A stretch of DNA of 54,708 nt from Desulfobacula sp. (GTDB lineage: Bacteria; Desulfobacterota; Desulfobacteria; Desulfobacterales; Desulfobacteraceae): assembly GCA_020048635.1 (NCBI GenBank), contig JAIFMF010000071.1:1-54708 (forward strand). Direction: 5' to 3'. The notes beneath the pieces are model-generated. The model had not been told where the DNA came from, searched no databases, and was given only the letters and a program-made list of their open reading frames with translations. Positions 27,847 to 36,154 of the stretch are shown here, piece by piece (the first letter of the stretch is position 1; every line of letters begins with the position of its first letter). Both the position numbers and the translations under genes were made by a program.

Positions 27847-28290
27847 CTACAACCCTAGGGAAGCGATTTCCTCTCTGACTTCCTCTTTTTTAAGTTTTTG
27901 CTCCGTTCGTTTGTTGACCTCATCCCATTTGGCCCGGTCCCAGATTTCAAAATGGTCCAGGTTGCCCACAAGAACGATTTCTTTTTCAAGACCTGCATAT
28001 TCTCTTAAACTTTTAGGAATCAGGATACGGTCCTGGTTATCCAGTATACACTCGCAGGAATTACCCAGGAAAAACCGTCTAAACTCCGCCATGGCAGCGC
28101 TCTTGGCCGCCAGTATCCGGCTTTCCACTTGGCCCCACTCACTAAAAGTATAAGCGTACAGACAATCATCCTTGTTTGAGATCATGACTCCGGTGCCTTT
28201 TCCATCATCCTTCAGGTCCACCCTGAACCTTGCAGGGATGATCACCCGGCCCTTGGTATCAATTGTATGAAAGGAGCTTGATCGAAACAC
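27847..28290 (-). CDS. mraZ: Transcriptional regulator MraZ
   Basis: First gene of the dcw operon, 147 residues with two SpoVT/AbrB-like DNA-binding repeats, each carrying the family DxKGR/R-type core (IDTKGRVIIPARFR near residue 10, and LDNQDRILIPKSLREY in the second half). MraZ forms rings that bind direct repeats upstream of its own gene; such repeats are present at 28322-28347. The start is GTG 28290, with AAGG upstream. Confidence 0.96.
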   Translation of the reverse strand: MFRSSSFHTIDTKGRVIIPARFRVDLKDDGKGTGVMISNKDDCLYAYTFSEWGQVESRILAAKSAAMAEFRRFFLGNSCECILDNQDRILIPKSLREYAGLEKEIVLVGNLDHFEIWDRAKWDEVNKRTEQKLKKEEVREEIASLGL

Positions 28291-28321
28291 TTATTTAAGC
28301 CTTGGTTAAAATATTTAACTC

Positions 28322-28347
28322 TCCACTTACCACCACCTTGAACCACA
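28322..28347 (-). promoter_or_regulatory. Candidate MraZ operator: three GTGG repeats at exact 10-bp spacing
   Basis: On the minus strand GTGG occurs at three positions (CCAC on plus at 28323, 28333 and 28343), each exactly 10 bp apart, 33-56 bp upstream of mraZ. Known MraZ boxes are TGGG-like direct repeats with 5-bp spacers, that is a 10-bp period. A fourth CCAC at 28364 is one base off register. TTCAAG and TTAAAT around the repeats could serve as a weak promoter. The rest of the 416-bp gap (28291-28706) is AT-rich and holds only the promoter of the divergent gene. Confidence 0.65.
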
Positions 28348-28618
28348 CTTTTACGAAAAATATCCACCAAGTCAAGAAAAATATTCAAAATAATTCAAAA
28401 TATTTTTAATACGCCTATTAAAAGCAATTATAACATGAAATAAATAAGGGGTGCAAAGTGGAGGAAAATAAAAAAAATAATCCTCCTGGTAGAAGATGAC
28501 GGTCAAGGGGGCCCGGTTTATCCTTTATCTGCCGGTAACCAACTGAATCCGGCTTACAGTTTTTTCCTTACTCTTTTGGTGTGATGTCCGATCTCGGATC
28601 TTCCTGTTTCATGACCTC

Positions 28619-28648
28619 TTGACAATGCCCTGAAAACAGCCGTATATC
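28619..28648 (+). promoter_or_regulatory. Predicted sigma-70 promoter for the desulfhydrase-racemase pair
   Basis: A perfect TTGACA (28619-28624) and TATATC (28643-28648) with an 18-bp spacer lie 58 bp upstream of the start codon at 28707. Confidence 0.55.
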
Positions 28649-28706
28649 TTCTCGGCGTAGAGAGTTTAAATCCGAATGAAAAACAGGAAAAGATAAAGGA
28701 TATCCT

Positions 28707-29705
28707 ATGAATTTTACAAAATTTCCAAGACGAAGATATATCGAAGCCCCCACCCCCATCGAGGCTATGCCCTCCTTAAGCAGAGCTCTGGGCAAAGATA
28801 TCAACCTTTATATCAAACGGGACGACCTTCTTTCCGGAGCTGCAGGCGGGAACAAGACCCGGAAGCTTGAATTCTGCCTGGGCGATGCCCTTGAAAAAGG
28901 TGCGGATACGATTATTACCTGCGGTGCAGTGCAGTCCAATCACTGCCGCCTGACCCTTTCCTGGTCGGTCAAAGAGAACCTTGATTGCCATCTTATTCTT
29001 GAAGAACGCGTCAAAGGGTCCTATAAAAAAGATGGCTCCGGAAATAATTTTCTGTTCGAGCTTTTAGGCGTCAAAAGCATTGACGTGGTTGAAGGCGGCA
29101 CAGACATGAAGGCCGTTATGGAAAAAAAGGCAACGGCGCTGAAAGCCATGGGCAGAAAACCCTATATCATTCCAGGCGGGGCCTCCAATGCCATCGGGGC
29201 CATGGGGTATGCCGCCTGTGCTGAAGAAACCATGGGACAGCTCAATGATCTGCATCTGAATGTGGATTGCATCATTGTCCCCTCGGGATCAGCCGGAACC
29301 CACGCCGGAATGGCGGTGGGGATGAAAGGGGTCAATGCAGGGATTCCGGTTCGGGGTGTCAATGTTTCAAGACCCAAAAATATCCAGGAGAAAATCGTTT
29401 ATCAACTGGCCCTGGAAACGGCTGAAAAACTGGGTTTGAAATGGGGCGTGGCCCCCGAGGATATTGTTTGTTTTGACGATTATGTGGGACCGGGATATTC
29501 TCTTCCCACAGACTCCATGGTTGAGGCGGTCACCCTTTTTGCAAGGACCGAAGCTATTCTTCTGGACCCCGTATATTCTGGTAAAGCTGCAGCCGGGCTC
29601 ATTGATTTTGTCCGCAAAGATCATTTCAAAAAAGGGTCCACTGTCCTTTTTCTTCATACCGGCGGATCACCGGCGCTGTATGCTTATATGGATGCGTTCA
29701 GATAA
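28707..29705 (+). CDS. D-cysteine desulfhydrase / ACC deaminase family PLP enzyme
   Basis: Fold-type II PLP enzyme of 332 residues. The PLP lysine is Lys 50 in GGNKTRKLE, followed by the QSNHCRLT motif (Ser 77) and the phosphate-binding PSGSAGTHAG loop. This group includes D-cysteine desulfhydrase (D-cysteine to pyruvate, H2S and ammonia), ACC deaminase and L-cysteate lyase, which are hard to tell apart by eye. It is followed at 10 bp by an Asp/Glu racemase gene, so a route for D- or sulfur-containing amino acids is likely. AAAGGAT precedes the ATG. Confidence 0.88.
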   Translation: MNFTKFPRRRYIEAPTPIEAMPSLSRALGKDINLYIKRDDLLSGAAGGNKTRKLEFCLGDALEKGADTIITCGAVQSNHCRLTLSWSVKENLDCHLILEERVKGSYKKDGSGNNFLFELLGVKSIDVVEGGTDMKAVMEKKATALKAMGRKPYIIPGGASNAIGAMGYAACAEETMGQLNDLHLNVDCIIVPSGSAGTHAGMAVGMKGVNAGIPVRGVNVSRPKNIQEKIVYQLALETAEKLGLKWGVAPEDIVCFDDYVGPGYSLPTDSMVEAVTLFARTEAILLDPVYSGKAAAGLIDFVRKDHFKKGSTVLFLHTGGSPALYAYMDAFR

Positions 29706-29715
29706 AAGGAGCTGC

Positions 29716-30417
29716 ATGGAAAAAACAGCCGGTATCATCGGCGGGATGGGGCCCGAGGCCACAGTGGATCTCATGCAGCGCATTATCCGGCTGACCCCGG
29801 CCCTGGATGACGGGGATCACATCCACTGCCTCGTGGACAATAATCCCAAGATTCCTTCACGGATCAAGGCCATCATTGAGGGGCGGGGAGAAGATCCCGG
29901 CCCCGTCATCGCAGAAATGGCCAGACGGCTCGAGGCATGGGGAGCGGATTTTCTGGCCATTGCCTGTAATACAGCCCATTTTTATTATGAAACCGTCTGT
30001 GCTGCGGTCAGCATCCCCGTCATCCATATGGTGGATGCAGTTCTGGAACATCTGATGGAACATCAGCCGAATTGTTCTGAAATCGGGATTCTCGCTTCAC
30101 CGGCCATTCGGATCACAGGGGTGTATGAAAAAATCTTTGGTCCTGCCGGAATCAAAATCCTTTATCCTGACCCGGATGAGCAGGATCAATTGTTCCGGGT
30201 GATCCGGAGTGTCAAAGCAGGGGATCACGGACCCAGACTTCAACAGCAGTATGACAGGGTGTGTGATCATCTGAGGGGAAAAGGGATTGCCCTGGTTGTT
30301 GTGGCCTGCACTGAGTTGAGCGCACTGAATAGAGGCGTTTCTCTTACCACCCTGGATGCGGCTGAGATTCTGGCGCAGCGGATTGTGGATGTGGCCAAAG
30401 GGGTTAAACCGATTTGA
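29716..30417 (+). CDS. Aspartate/glutamate racemase family protein
   Basis: PLP-independent racemase of 233 residues. Two catalytic cysteines are in the expected places: Cys 84 in AIACNTAH and Cys 198 in VVACTELS, with the N-terminal GIIGGMGPEATVDL motif typical of YgeA/aspartate racemases. AAGGAG sits six bases before ATG 29716. It is in an operon with the PLP lyase upstream and its end overlaps the convergent radical SAM gene by 14 bp. Substrate could be Asp, Glu or another amino acid. Confidence 0.9.
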   Translation: MEKTAGIIGGMGPEATVDLMQRIIRLTPALDDGDHIHCLVDNNPKIPSRIKAIIEGRGEDPGPVIAEMARRLEAWGADFLAIACNTAHFYYETVCAAVSIPVIHMVDAVLEHLMEHQPNCSEIGILASPAIRITGVYEKIFGPAGIKILYPDPDEQDQLFRVIRSVKAGDHGPRLQQQYDRVCDHLRGKGIALVVVACTELSALNRGVSLTTLDAAEILAQRIVDVAKGVKPI

Positions 30418-32323
30418 TTCGGGCTGCCAGGGTCTCATACTGCTTTTGGCTGACGGATTTTTGCTCATGGATCAGCCGGTTCCATATTTCGGCCTCATTG
30501 GCTCCAGCCTGTAGCATGAGTTTTTTCATATCATAACGACTTTTCAAGCCTGATTTTCCCTTTGGAAGGCTTATCCGCCGCTGAATTCCGGCTTGTCTTT
30601 TGAATATATCTCTGCCTTCATGGGCATACCACAAAAGCGTATGGGCCGTGGACAGGGAACCGGCCCAGGGGTAATCGTGGAGCCACCACCGGCTTGACAG
30701 AGCATCAATGGCATCATCAATCCGGTCCTGATCTTCCGGCGACCGGGTGGAGCCGGAACTCTCATAAAAAAGGGCCGTCCCCAGTTCATCACCAATAAGT
30801 TGCCATATCTTCCGGATCTGATACTGTTCCGGATGAAGGGCCACATGGGAGCCGTGCCAGAGGCCGAACCGGCCACAGATAAAAAGGGCAATGTCTTTTT
30901 TCAGATCCCGGATGAACTGAAGGGTGGTTTCTGCTTCAACCCTGGTTTCCGTGGGAAAGGCATTAAAGCACATGGCTTCCACGGAAATTCCTGCTTTAGC
31001 AAGGTTTTTCACCACCGTCCGCAGGGTATCCACGGTGATACCTTTATGAATCAGCTTCAAGACTCTTGGCGATGCGGATTCAATGCCAAGGGCAATGGAC
31101 AGGGCCCCGCCGTCTTTCATATCTTGGCAACAGTCTTCCGTCAATTCCTTTTCCGGCCTCATGTCCGATGACCAGTGAATCCCGAGGTTTTCTTCCCTCA
31201 AGGCCAGGGAAAGCTTTCTTGCCGTGGCCGGCAGAAAAGCATCCTGGGAAAAATAAAAATTCCGGCACTGATGGCGGGAAGCCATATCCCTTAGGTGAGA
31301 AACCATATTCGGTATTTTCCTCTCACGGTATCGAGCCGTTCCTGAACCACAGAGACCGTAATGGCAGAAAGCGCATTTTCCCCAGTAGCATCCCCGGCTC
31401 GGGTCATAGGGAAGAACCAGTTCCGGTGAGAAATATAAATGCAGGGGAAGGCCGTCAAAATCCGGAGGCGGGAGCCGGTCCAGCCGGGTGTCGGTCTTTC
31501 CAATGATGATCCGATCCGGTGTTTCTCCCGAGGCCAGGGTGTTGGTAAGCTCCAGTAGCGCCTCTTCGCCTTCATACAGCACGGCGGAATCAAATGGCCC
31601 CAGAATCCGGGTCTGGTTTTCCGGGGTTTGCCGGACAAGGATCTGGGTCATGGCAGGCCCCCCGACTGTGATATGAACCTGGGGAAACCTTGCCTTGAGG
31701 TAATAGGCAAGGGAGAATCCAGGCTGAACCTGCCCTGGGAAGGCCATGGAAATGCCGATCAGCATGGGGGTTTCAAGGGTAAGACGGTCACCAATGCTTT
31801 CAAAGCAGGCATGAAACGGATTTTTTTCAGGAGCAGCATCCGCCTTGATCTGTTTCGGGGTCAGGAGTGAAAACGGCGTCCGAAAACTTGTAAAATCAAG
31901 GGACAGAGGGTGGTAAGCCGCACCGATCATGTTAAGGCCAGCCTGTACCGTCTGAACCGCCCGCTCATAGTCAGTGCTGTTGAAAAACCGTTTCCCGGTC
32001 CGGTCCCGGAGAACGGCAACGGCATCATTCATGGCGCTGGGAACCCATGAGAGATCCTTTGCAACCTCCCAAAGCCGGGTATAGTGCATCTGATCTGCGT
32101 GATTTAGAGAAGGTTTTTTATCAAGCTTTTTCAGGGAGATCCGGATCTTTTTAGCCGTCTCTTCCATGATTTGCCCCTGCAAAAGCCTGTCATAGGCTTC
32201 CACATTGGCATCAATGGGCAGAACCGTTTTCCCGTGGGCCCTCAGCCAAGCGGCAAGGGTCGGGATGGAAAGATAAGGCGCTGTCGGATCACAGGTGGGC
32301 GGATAGATCAAGGCGATGGTCAT
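30404..32323 (-). CDS. B12-binding-domain radical SAM protein
   Basis: Radical SAM enzyme of 639 residues with an N-terminal cobalamin-binding-like fold (LIYPPTCDPTAPYLSIPTLA at the start, VGGPAMTQ near 220) and a cluster motif CYWGKCAFC (Cys 312, 317, 320, a Cx4Cx2C spacing seen in B12-type members). The C-terminal 250 residues are not recognisable. It stands alone on this strand; TATAAT at 32347-32342 is a possible -10 element. No substrate gene such as a precursor peptide is visible nearby. Confidence 0.85.
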   Translation of the reverse strand: MTIALIYPPTCDPTAPYLSIPTLAAWLRAHGKTVLPIDANVEAYDRLLQGQIMEETAKKIRISLKKLDKKPSLNHADQMHYTRLWEVAKDLSWVPSAMNDAVAVLRDRTGKRFFNSTDYERAVQTVQAGLNMIGAAYHPLSLDFTSFRTPFSLLTPKQIKADAAPEKNPFHACFESIGDRLTLETPMLIGISMAFPGQVQPGFSLAYYLKARFPQVHITVGGPAMTQILVRQTPENQTRILGPFDSAVLYEGEEALLELTNTLASGETPDRIIIGKTDTRLDRLPPPDFDGLPLHLYFSPELVLPYDPSRGCYWGKCAFCHYGLCGSGTARYRERKIPNMVSHLRDMASRHQCRNFYFSQDAFLPATARKLSLALREENLGIHWSSDMRPEKELTEDCCQDMKDGGALSIALGIESASPRVLKLIHKGITVDTLRTVVKNLAKAGISVEAMCFNAFPTETRVEAETTLQFIRDLKKDIALFICGRFGLWHGSHVALHPEQYQIRKIWQLIGDELGTALFYESSGSTRSPEDQDRIDDAIDALSSRWWLHDYPWAGSLSTAHTLLWYAHEGRDIFKRQAGIQRRISLPKGKSGLKSRYDMKKLMLQAGANEAEIWNRLIHEQKSVSQKQYETLAARIKSV

Positions 32324-32865
32324 GTAAGGTCATTATCCTTAATTATAATCAAATAATCATGGCTCGGTTCTGTAGCAAAATTATAGCCAAAGCACCGGGA
32401 TATTGTCAAGAAGGGTCTGGAACCCTGAAGGGTCTTCAATATGTGATTTGGCAAACAATCTCTGAAATTTAAAATTTTTCTTTTAACCAAATTTTACCAA
32501 TTGATGTAAAAACTTTATAAGGGAGCTTGTCGTTTCCATTCCGATTACTCTCCAATTATGTTGAATAAAAGACTGGATTTTCAATTACAACACCTTGTGT
32601 TCGGGTCAAATCATGTAATACTTTTTTTGGTTGATGGTATCATAGACAATCAGATGTTTTTCGAAATTTAAGATAGATAATCCTTGACAGGCAGAGCCTG
32701 TCAATCAGTAGATCAGAAATAATCACCAGGCTATCGTCCGGTAATTTAGGTAGGCCATCCGGGGCGGACCCGCAGGCTGGGTGTTGTGGGGGCTGGGAGA
32801 TTAAAACCCCCGACTACTGAATAGATGCTTCGATATACATCGGGTATGTTGTTATTTAAAATTGT
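32324..32865. other. 542-bp non-coding AT-rich gap
   Basis: No reading frame of credible composition is present on either strand. It contains the GC-rich structured fragment at 32724-32820, described separately, and is otherwise AT-rich. It marks the left side of the mosaic accessory region. Confidence 0.6.
32724..32820. repeat. GC-rich structured fragment, possible mobile-element remnant
   Basis: A GC-rich island inside AT-rich DNA with a hairpin of GGGGG and CCCCC around a 14-base loop (about 32788-32811) and a small GCGGACCCGC hairpin before it. On the minus strand it begins with GTAG followed by the hairpin, as in REP elements of RAYT transposases; it also resembles the 3' structured end of bacterial group II introns. 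Neither identity can be settled by eye, and no transposase or reverse transcriptase gene is nearby. Confidence 0.3.
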
Positions 32866-33639
32866 CTAAATCTTTTTTCCTATATAGAATACATACCCGT
32901 AATATTCCTTGTATTTATTATATAATTCAGCTTCATGCCGTTGGTTTTTTACAAGCTCTTCGGCTGTTTTATCCCCTGCATATTTCTTCAGGAATTTATC
33001 CTGCGCATAAACCTGTGGGGCATAAAAATGTTCAGTCCAGCAGTTTTCCGGCAAGACAAAAGTCGAAATCGGTATGTACCCGGCTTTTTGCATTTGGCCA
33101 ACTTTATTTGAGATGATGTCAATTCCCGGATATTCATCTTTCCAAAATCGATCAATCTCGTCAGGCCGGTTTTCAGTGAACCAGGATGCCTCCGAAACGG
33201 CAATAAAACCCCCGGTTTTCAAGAACTCACGCCATTCATTGATGCCCCGCTCAAACCCGATATTATAGATGGCACCTTCTGACCAGATCAGATCCAGCTC
33301 TTCTTTTTGAAAAGCAAGATGATCCATTGAGCCGACAACGCCTTCCACTCTGTCCTGGAGATTCCTCTTGCGGCAATTGTCCTTGAAGATATCAATAAAA
33401 TCGGCAAACAAATCAATGCCGATAATAGACCCTGACGTAAGATTGGCCAGCACCATTGTCTGACCGCCGGTTCCACAGCCTATATCTGCAATTCTTGATT
33501 CATTGTTCAGGGTGTCAATGAAGCTCAACGCTTTTGCAGTTATTTCAGGACTCCCGGGACCCTGTCGTTCAATGCTCGAATAATATTCACAGATGAGTTT
33601 AAAATCAAACTCATGAATTGAATTGTCTTTTTTGCTCAT
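32866..33639 (-). CDS. Class I SAM-dependent methyltransferase
   Basis: Methyltransferase of 257 residues with the SAM motif IADIGCGTGGQTMVLA near residue 50, GIDLFADFIDIF (motif II) and the post-motif VEGVVGSMDHLAF. It matches UbiE/type-11 small-molecule methyltransferases. It lies alone in a low-GC region with non-coding DNA on both sides, consistent with acquisition. Substrate unknown. Confidence 0.88.
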   Translation of the reverse strand: MSKKDNSIHEFDFKLICEYYSSIERQGPGSPEITAKALSFIDTLNNESRIADIGCGTGGQTMVLANLTSGSIIGIDLFADFIDIFKDNCRKRNLQDRVEGVVGSMDHLAFQKEELDLIWSEGAIYNIGFERGINEWREFLKTGGFIAVSEASWFTENRPDEIDRFWKDEYPGIDIISNKVGQMQKAGYIPISTFVLPENCWTEHFYAPQVYAQDKFLKKYAGDKTAEELVKNQRHEAELYNKYKEYYGYVFYIGKKI

Positions 33640-33901
33640 TATTTTTCCTCTATCTCCGCTGTTATTTTCTTGTTTTGCTTTGCGTATACAAATGGTCCAT
33701 CTAATAATCAGTTCACCAGTGCTGTTGGAGTCGACCAGTAATAGACATAAAATTCATTTATTATCACATCAATATCTTTATATGAAAGAAGAAAGAACCG
33801 GGTTAAGCTTTCGAATTCTTACATGGATTGTTGTGCCCGGCAGGGCATGGCCGGTTAGATAGAGACTCATAAAGGAAATATTGATTAATTCCTCTTTTTG
33901 A
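33640..33901. other. 262-bp non-coding gap with a GC-rich fragment
   Basis: No gene is visible. A GC-rich piece at about 33829-33856 (TTGTGCCCGGCAGGGC and following bases) stands out from AT-rich surroundings and resembles the 5' end of bacterial group II introns, but no intron body follows, so it is at most a remnant. Confidence 0.35.
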
Positions 33902-34336
33902 TCAGAGTTTTCCTTTCATTTTTAAACCATCACGTATGTTCATGCCCATCAAAAATAAATTACTTGCGCCTGCAACCAACTCTAATCCTTGCACAATATA
34001 GAACTTCATTCCAAAAGATCCTGAAGCAGCCAATTGATTTAGGAATATCGCAGCAGGGATTAAGATTAAAATGCCGTTAGCACCTATAAAGGGCATACGT
34101 TTTTTTTTATTAGCAACAAGGAGGCCCTTCCTATCTTTTGAGAGGATCACGCCTGTAAATCCTGTTATGGCGATGGCAGGAACAAGAATTAATAAACCGG
34201 GTAATACTATAAGGTGTTTTACCGTAGCAATAAATTCTGTAGAGCCAAACAGTTCAGAGAGTATTGATGACGTAAAAAAACTGCCGATGCATAAAGTCGA
34301 TAAAATGGCACCGATAAGATGGATTTTACTTTTCAT
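33902..34336 (-). CDS. Small integral membrane protein of unknown function
   Basis: A 144-residue protein with four predicted membrane helices and a short basic loop (SKDRKGLLVANKKKR) in the middle. No catalytic motif is visible. Its start overlaps the stop of the next membrane-protein gene by 11 bp, and the two plus the MarR gene form one operon, so it probably belongs to a membrane function controlled by that regulator. I do not recognise the family. Confidence 0.8.
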   Translation of the reverse strand: MKSKIHLIGAILSTLCIGSFFTSSILSELFGSTEFIATVKHLIVLPGLLILVPAIAITGFTGVILSKDRKGLLVANKKKRMPFIGANGILILIPAAIFLNQLAASGSFGMKFYIVQGLELVAGASNLFLMGMNIRDGLKMKGKL

Positions 34337-34832
34337 TTTTAATATTCCTCCATGGTTTGTAAACAGAAACGATGACTGCGATTATTAATAATGCCGTATT
34401 CACAATAGATGCCCACAATCCTATGCTCGACCCTGACTGGTAGTATGAGTCTTCTAAAGCGGAAATCCTTTTAATATCTGCAATCTCAAGCATAGTTATG
34501 ACCATTGGCCCTAAATAAAATGTCCCTGCGAGGATTATCAACACTGTTATTACCCATTTATAAATTAGCCAACCATGTTTAAAAAACCCCCAATTAGCAA
34601 AAATAGAAAATATTAGGCCAGTAATTAAAGTGGATATAGCGGCTGGAGAGAGAATCTTTATATCAATAAAATGATAGACGAGATTATACATATATAACTC
34701 GTCACCTGACTTTATATTCACTGAAATAAATGGCATCAAGGCCAAAGTAATAACTCCCGTTAACCAAATGCTTGCTGAGATTAAATGGAGGGTTTTAAAT
34801 AGGTTTTGTTGAAAACGAGTAAGTTTTTTCAT
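34326..34832 (-). CDS. Integral membrane protein, DUF2269/CopD-like; paralogue of the gene at 50540
   Basis: A 168-residue protein with four predicted helices. The second half shares a long block with the protein encoded at 50540-51079: TGLI-SIF-NWGFFKH-W-I-KW-VT, GTFYLGP and a final KPW. A histidine in the first helix (KTLHLISASIWLTG) matches the same position in the paralogue (KGFHMIAVASWVGG), as in heme- or copper-linked membrane families. Function unknown. It lies seven bases after the MarR gene. Confidence 0.82.
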   Translation of the reverse strand: MKKLTRFQQNLFKTLHLISASIWLTGVITLALMPFISVNIKSGDELYMYNLVYHFIDIKILSPAAISTLITGLIFSIFANWGFFKHGWLIYKWVITVLIILAGTFYLGPMVITMLEIADIKRISALEDSYYQSGSSIGLWASIVNTALLIIAVIVSVYKPWRNIKNEK

Positions 34833-34839
34833 TTAGCAA

Positions 34840-35289
34840 TCAAAGTAAATACAATTTTTCACTCAAGAATCTCATGGTATGAATGACGTTTTTTAATTGA
34901 TTCTCACTAAATTCTTTTGAGACAGAGTTAGACCAATCCACCTGGATTTTTTCAAGTTGAGCCAATACTTTTCGGCCTTCTTCAGTCGGTACAATGAGCC
35001 TCGCACGTTTGTGATCCGGATTTTCTTTGAATTGTACAAGTCCTTTGTCTATTAGTATGTTAGTTGATCTTCTAACTCCTTGCCTGCTTAATCCCATATT
35101 TCTTGCAATTTGTGCCATAGGGATTGGGGTTTCTCGAATTGCACCTAAGACCTGCCAAAGCGAACTCGTGAGGCCCAACTCTTTTGTCAATCCATCGCCA
35201 ACCGATATGAGAAGACCGTTGAATCTAAAAGTTTCAAGAATAAGCTCTATAAATATTTTTGCAGGTTGTGTTTGTTTGTTAATGTCCAT
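34840..35289 (-). CDS. MarR-family transcriptional regulator
   Basis: Winged-helix regulator of 149 residues. The recognition region is IARNMGLSRQGVRRSTNILIDKG (about 62-84) and the wing is FKENPDHKRARLIVPTEEG, both typical of MarR. It is the first gene of an operon with two membrane proteins. A TGACAA-TTAG-TTGTCA dyad lies 19-34 bp upstream, so it probably represses its own operon until a ligand, often a phenolic or oxidant, is bound. Confidence 0.92.
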   Translation of the reverse strand: MDINKQTQPAKIFIELILETFRFNGLLISVGDGLTKELGLTSSLWQVLGAIRETPIPMAQIARNMGLSRQGVRRSTNILIDKGLVQFKENPDHKRARLIVPTEEGRKVLAQLEKIQVDWSNSVSKEFSENQLKNVIHTMRFLSEKLYLL

Positions 35290-35307
35290 GACAACAAGCT
35301 AACAATA

Positions 35308-35323
35308 TGACAATTAGTTGTCA
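35308..35323. promoter_or_regulatory. Candidate MarR operator TGACAA-TTAG-TTGTCA
   Basis: Six-base perfect arms with a four-base centre; a further TGACAAC half-site overlaps the start codon at 35289-35295. A TTGACA -35 element for the minus strand (35324-35319) overlaps the dyad, which would allow repression by occlusion. Confidence 0.55.
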
Positions 35324-36154
35324 ATAAAATTTTAACAGCCTTTTTTAGTATTTTATAAGACAAAAAACCATATTCCTATGTTCTATCGTGATCACCTGAT
35401 CGCTCCCTACCAGGATCAGAAATGGGGGTGCTATGGGGTTGGGTACTCGGGGATAGCATAGCAGTATTAATACTATAGCATTCCCAGTACCATAATCAAT
35501 ACTCTTCTATCCAGTACTCAGGAGAATCTTTCAAATAGACTGATAGACAAGGCGCTTATGATTTCAGGCGAGCTACTTTTTGAACTGGTTAGTTTTCCTG
35601 AACAAGGAAGTCAGAAAGGGATTGGGTTTAAGCGGTGCTGAAAATAGCGAATTGATGAATCGGAGACTAAAAGCCCTACTGAATAATTAAAAAATCAGCA
35701 AGGCTTCTAAATTCATTAAAACCTTTTTTGATTATCCAGAGCATAGATCTGCCTTTTCTGCCAAAGCCTATCACAGACAAAATATGGAGGCTATCAATCA
35801 ATCCGAGACCCTTCTTATCAATCCAGTGGCATCCCACAAAAATTTTAAAAGGGAATGCTGGCTAAAGAAGGCTTTTCAAAATGGTCTTGATCTCCAATTA
35901 TGCTTCAATGGAAACATGATTCATTTGATTTTACCCTTTCCCATATATTTGAATTTCCCCACCAGTGCAAAAAAACAACCCATACCATATGTGGTGTTCG
36001 GAAAAGTTTATAAAAAAAACGAGACTTACAGGGAAAGCCTGGGGTGGTCATCATCCTAATATTGCATATCTAAAACTGTCTGCTCATCCTCCACAAGAAG
36101 AATGTTTTTTCCAATGGGATATAACGGATGAAGAAAAAAAACAAAAAAATGATG
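35324..36154. other. 831-bp non-coding or decayed region
   Basis: AT-rich DNA without a convincing gene. An open frame at about 35690-36059 (containing AFSAKAYHRQNMEAINQSET) is the longest stretch of protein-like sequence but has no ribosome site, is crossed by stops upstream and matches nothing I recognise; it may be a decayed gene. A long palindrome at 35441-35491 is listed separately. Confidence 0.5.
35441..35491. repeat. 51-bp imperfect palindrome with perfect AGTATTAATACT core
   Basis: Outer arms GGTACT and AGTACC, inner GGGGATAGCATAG against CTATAGCATTCCC, and a 12-bp perfect centre. It could form a cruciform. It lies in non-coding DNA between the MarR operon and the GntR/TRAP operon and may be a mobile-element end or a recombination site. 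Confidence 0.5.

Noticed and set aside
28461..28488. GGAGGA...TCCTCC inverted repeat upstream of the desulfhydrase gene
   Set aside because: Six-base arms around a 16-base A-rich loop; too weak for a terminator or operator claim.
29464..29715. Longer start for the Asp/Glu racemase
   Set aside because: The extra 84 residues overlap the PLP lyase in another frame; AAGGAG and the GIIGGMGPEA motif place the start at 29716.
35784..36059. Plus-strand frame of 91 codons before the GntR gene
   Set aside because: No ribosome site, no family match and unusual composition; at best part of a decayed gene, so it is described only within the non-coding region.
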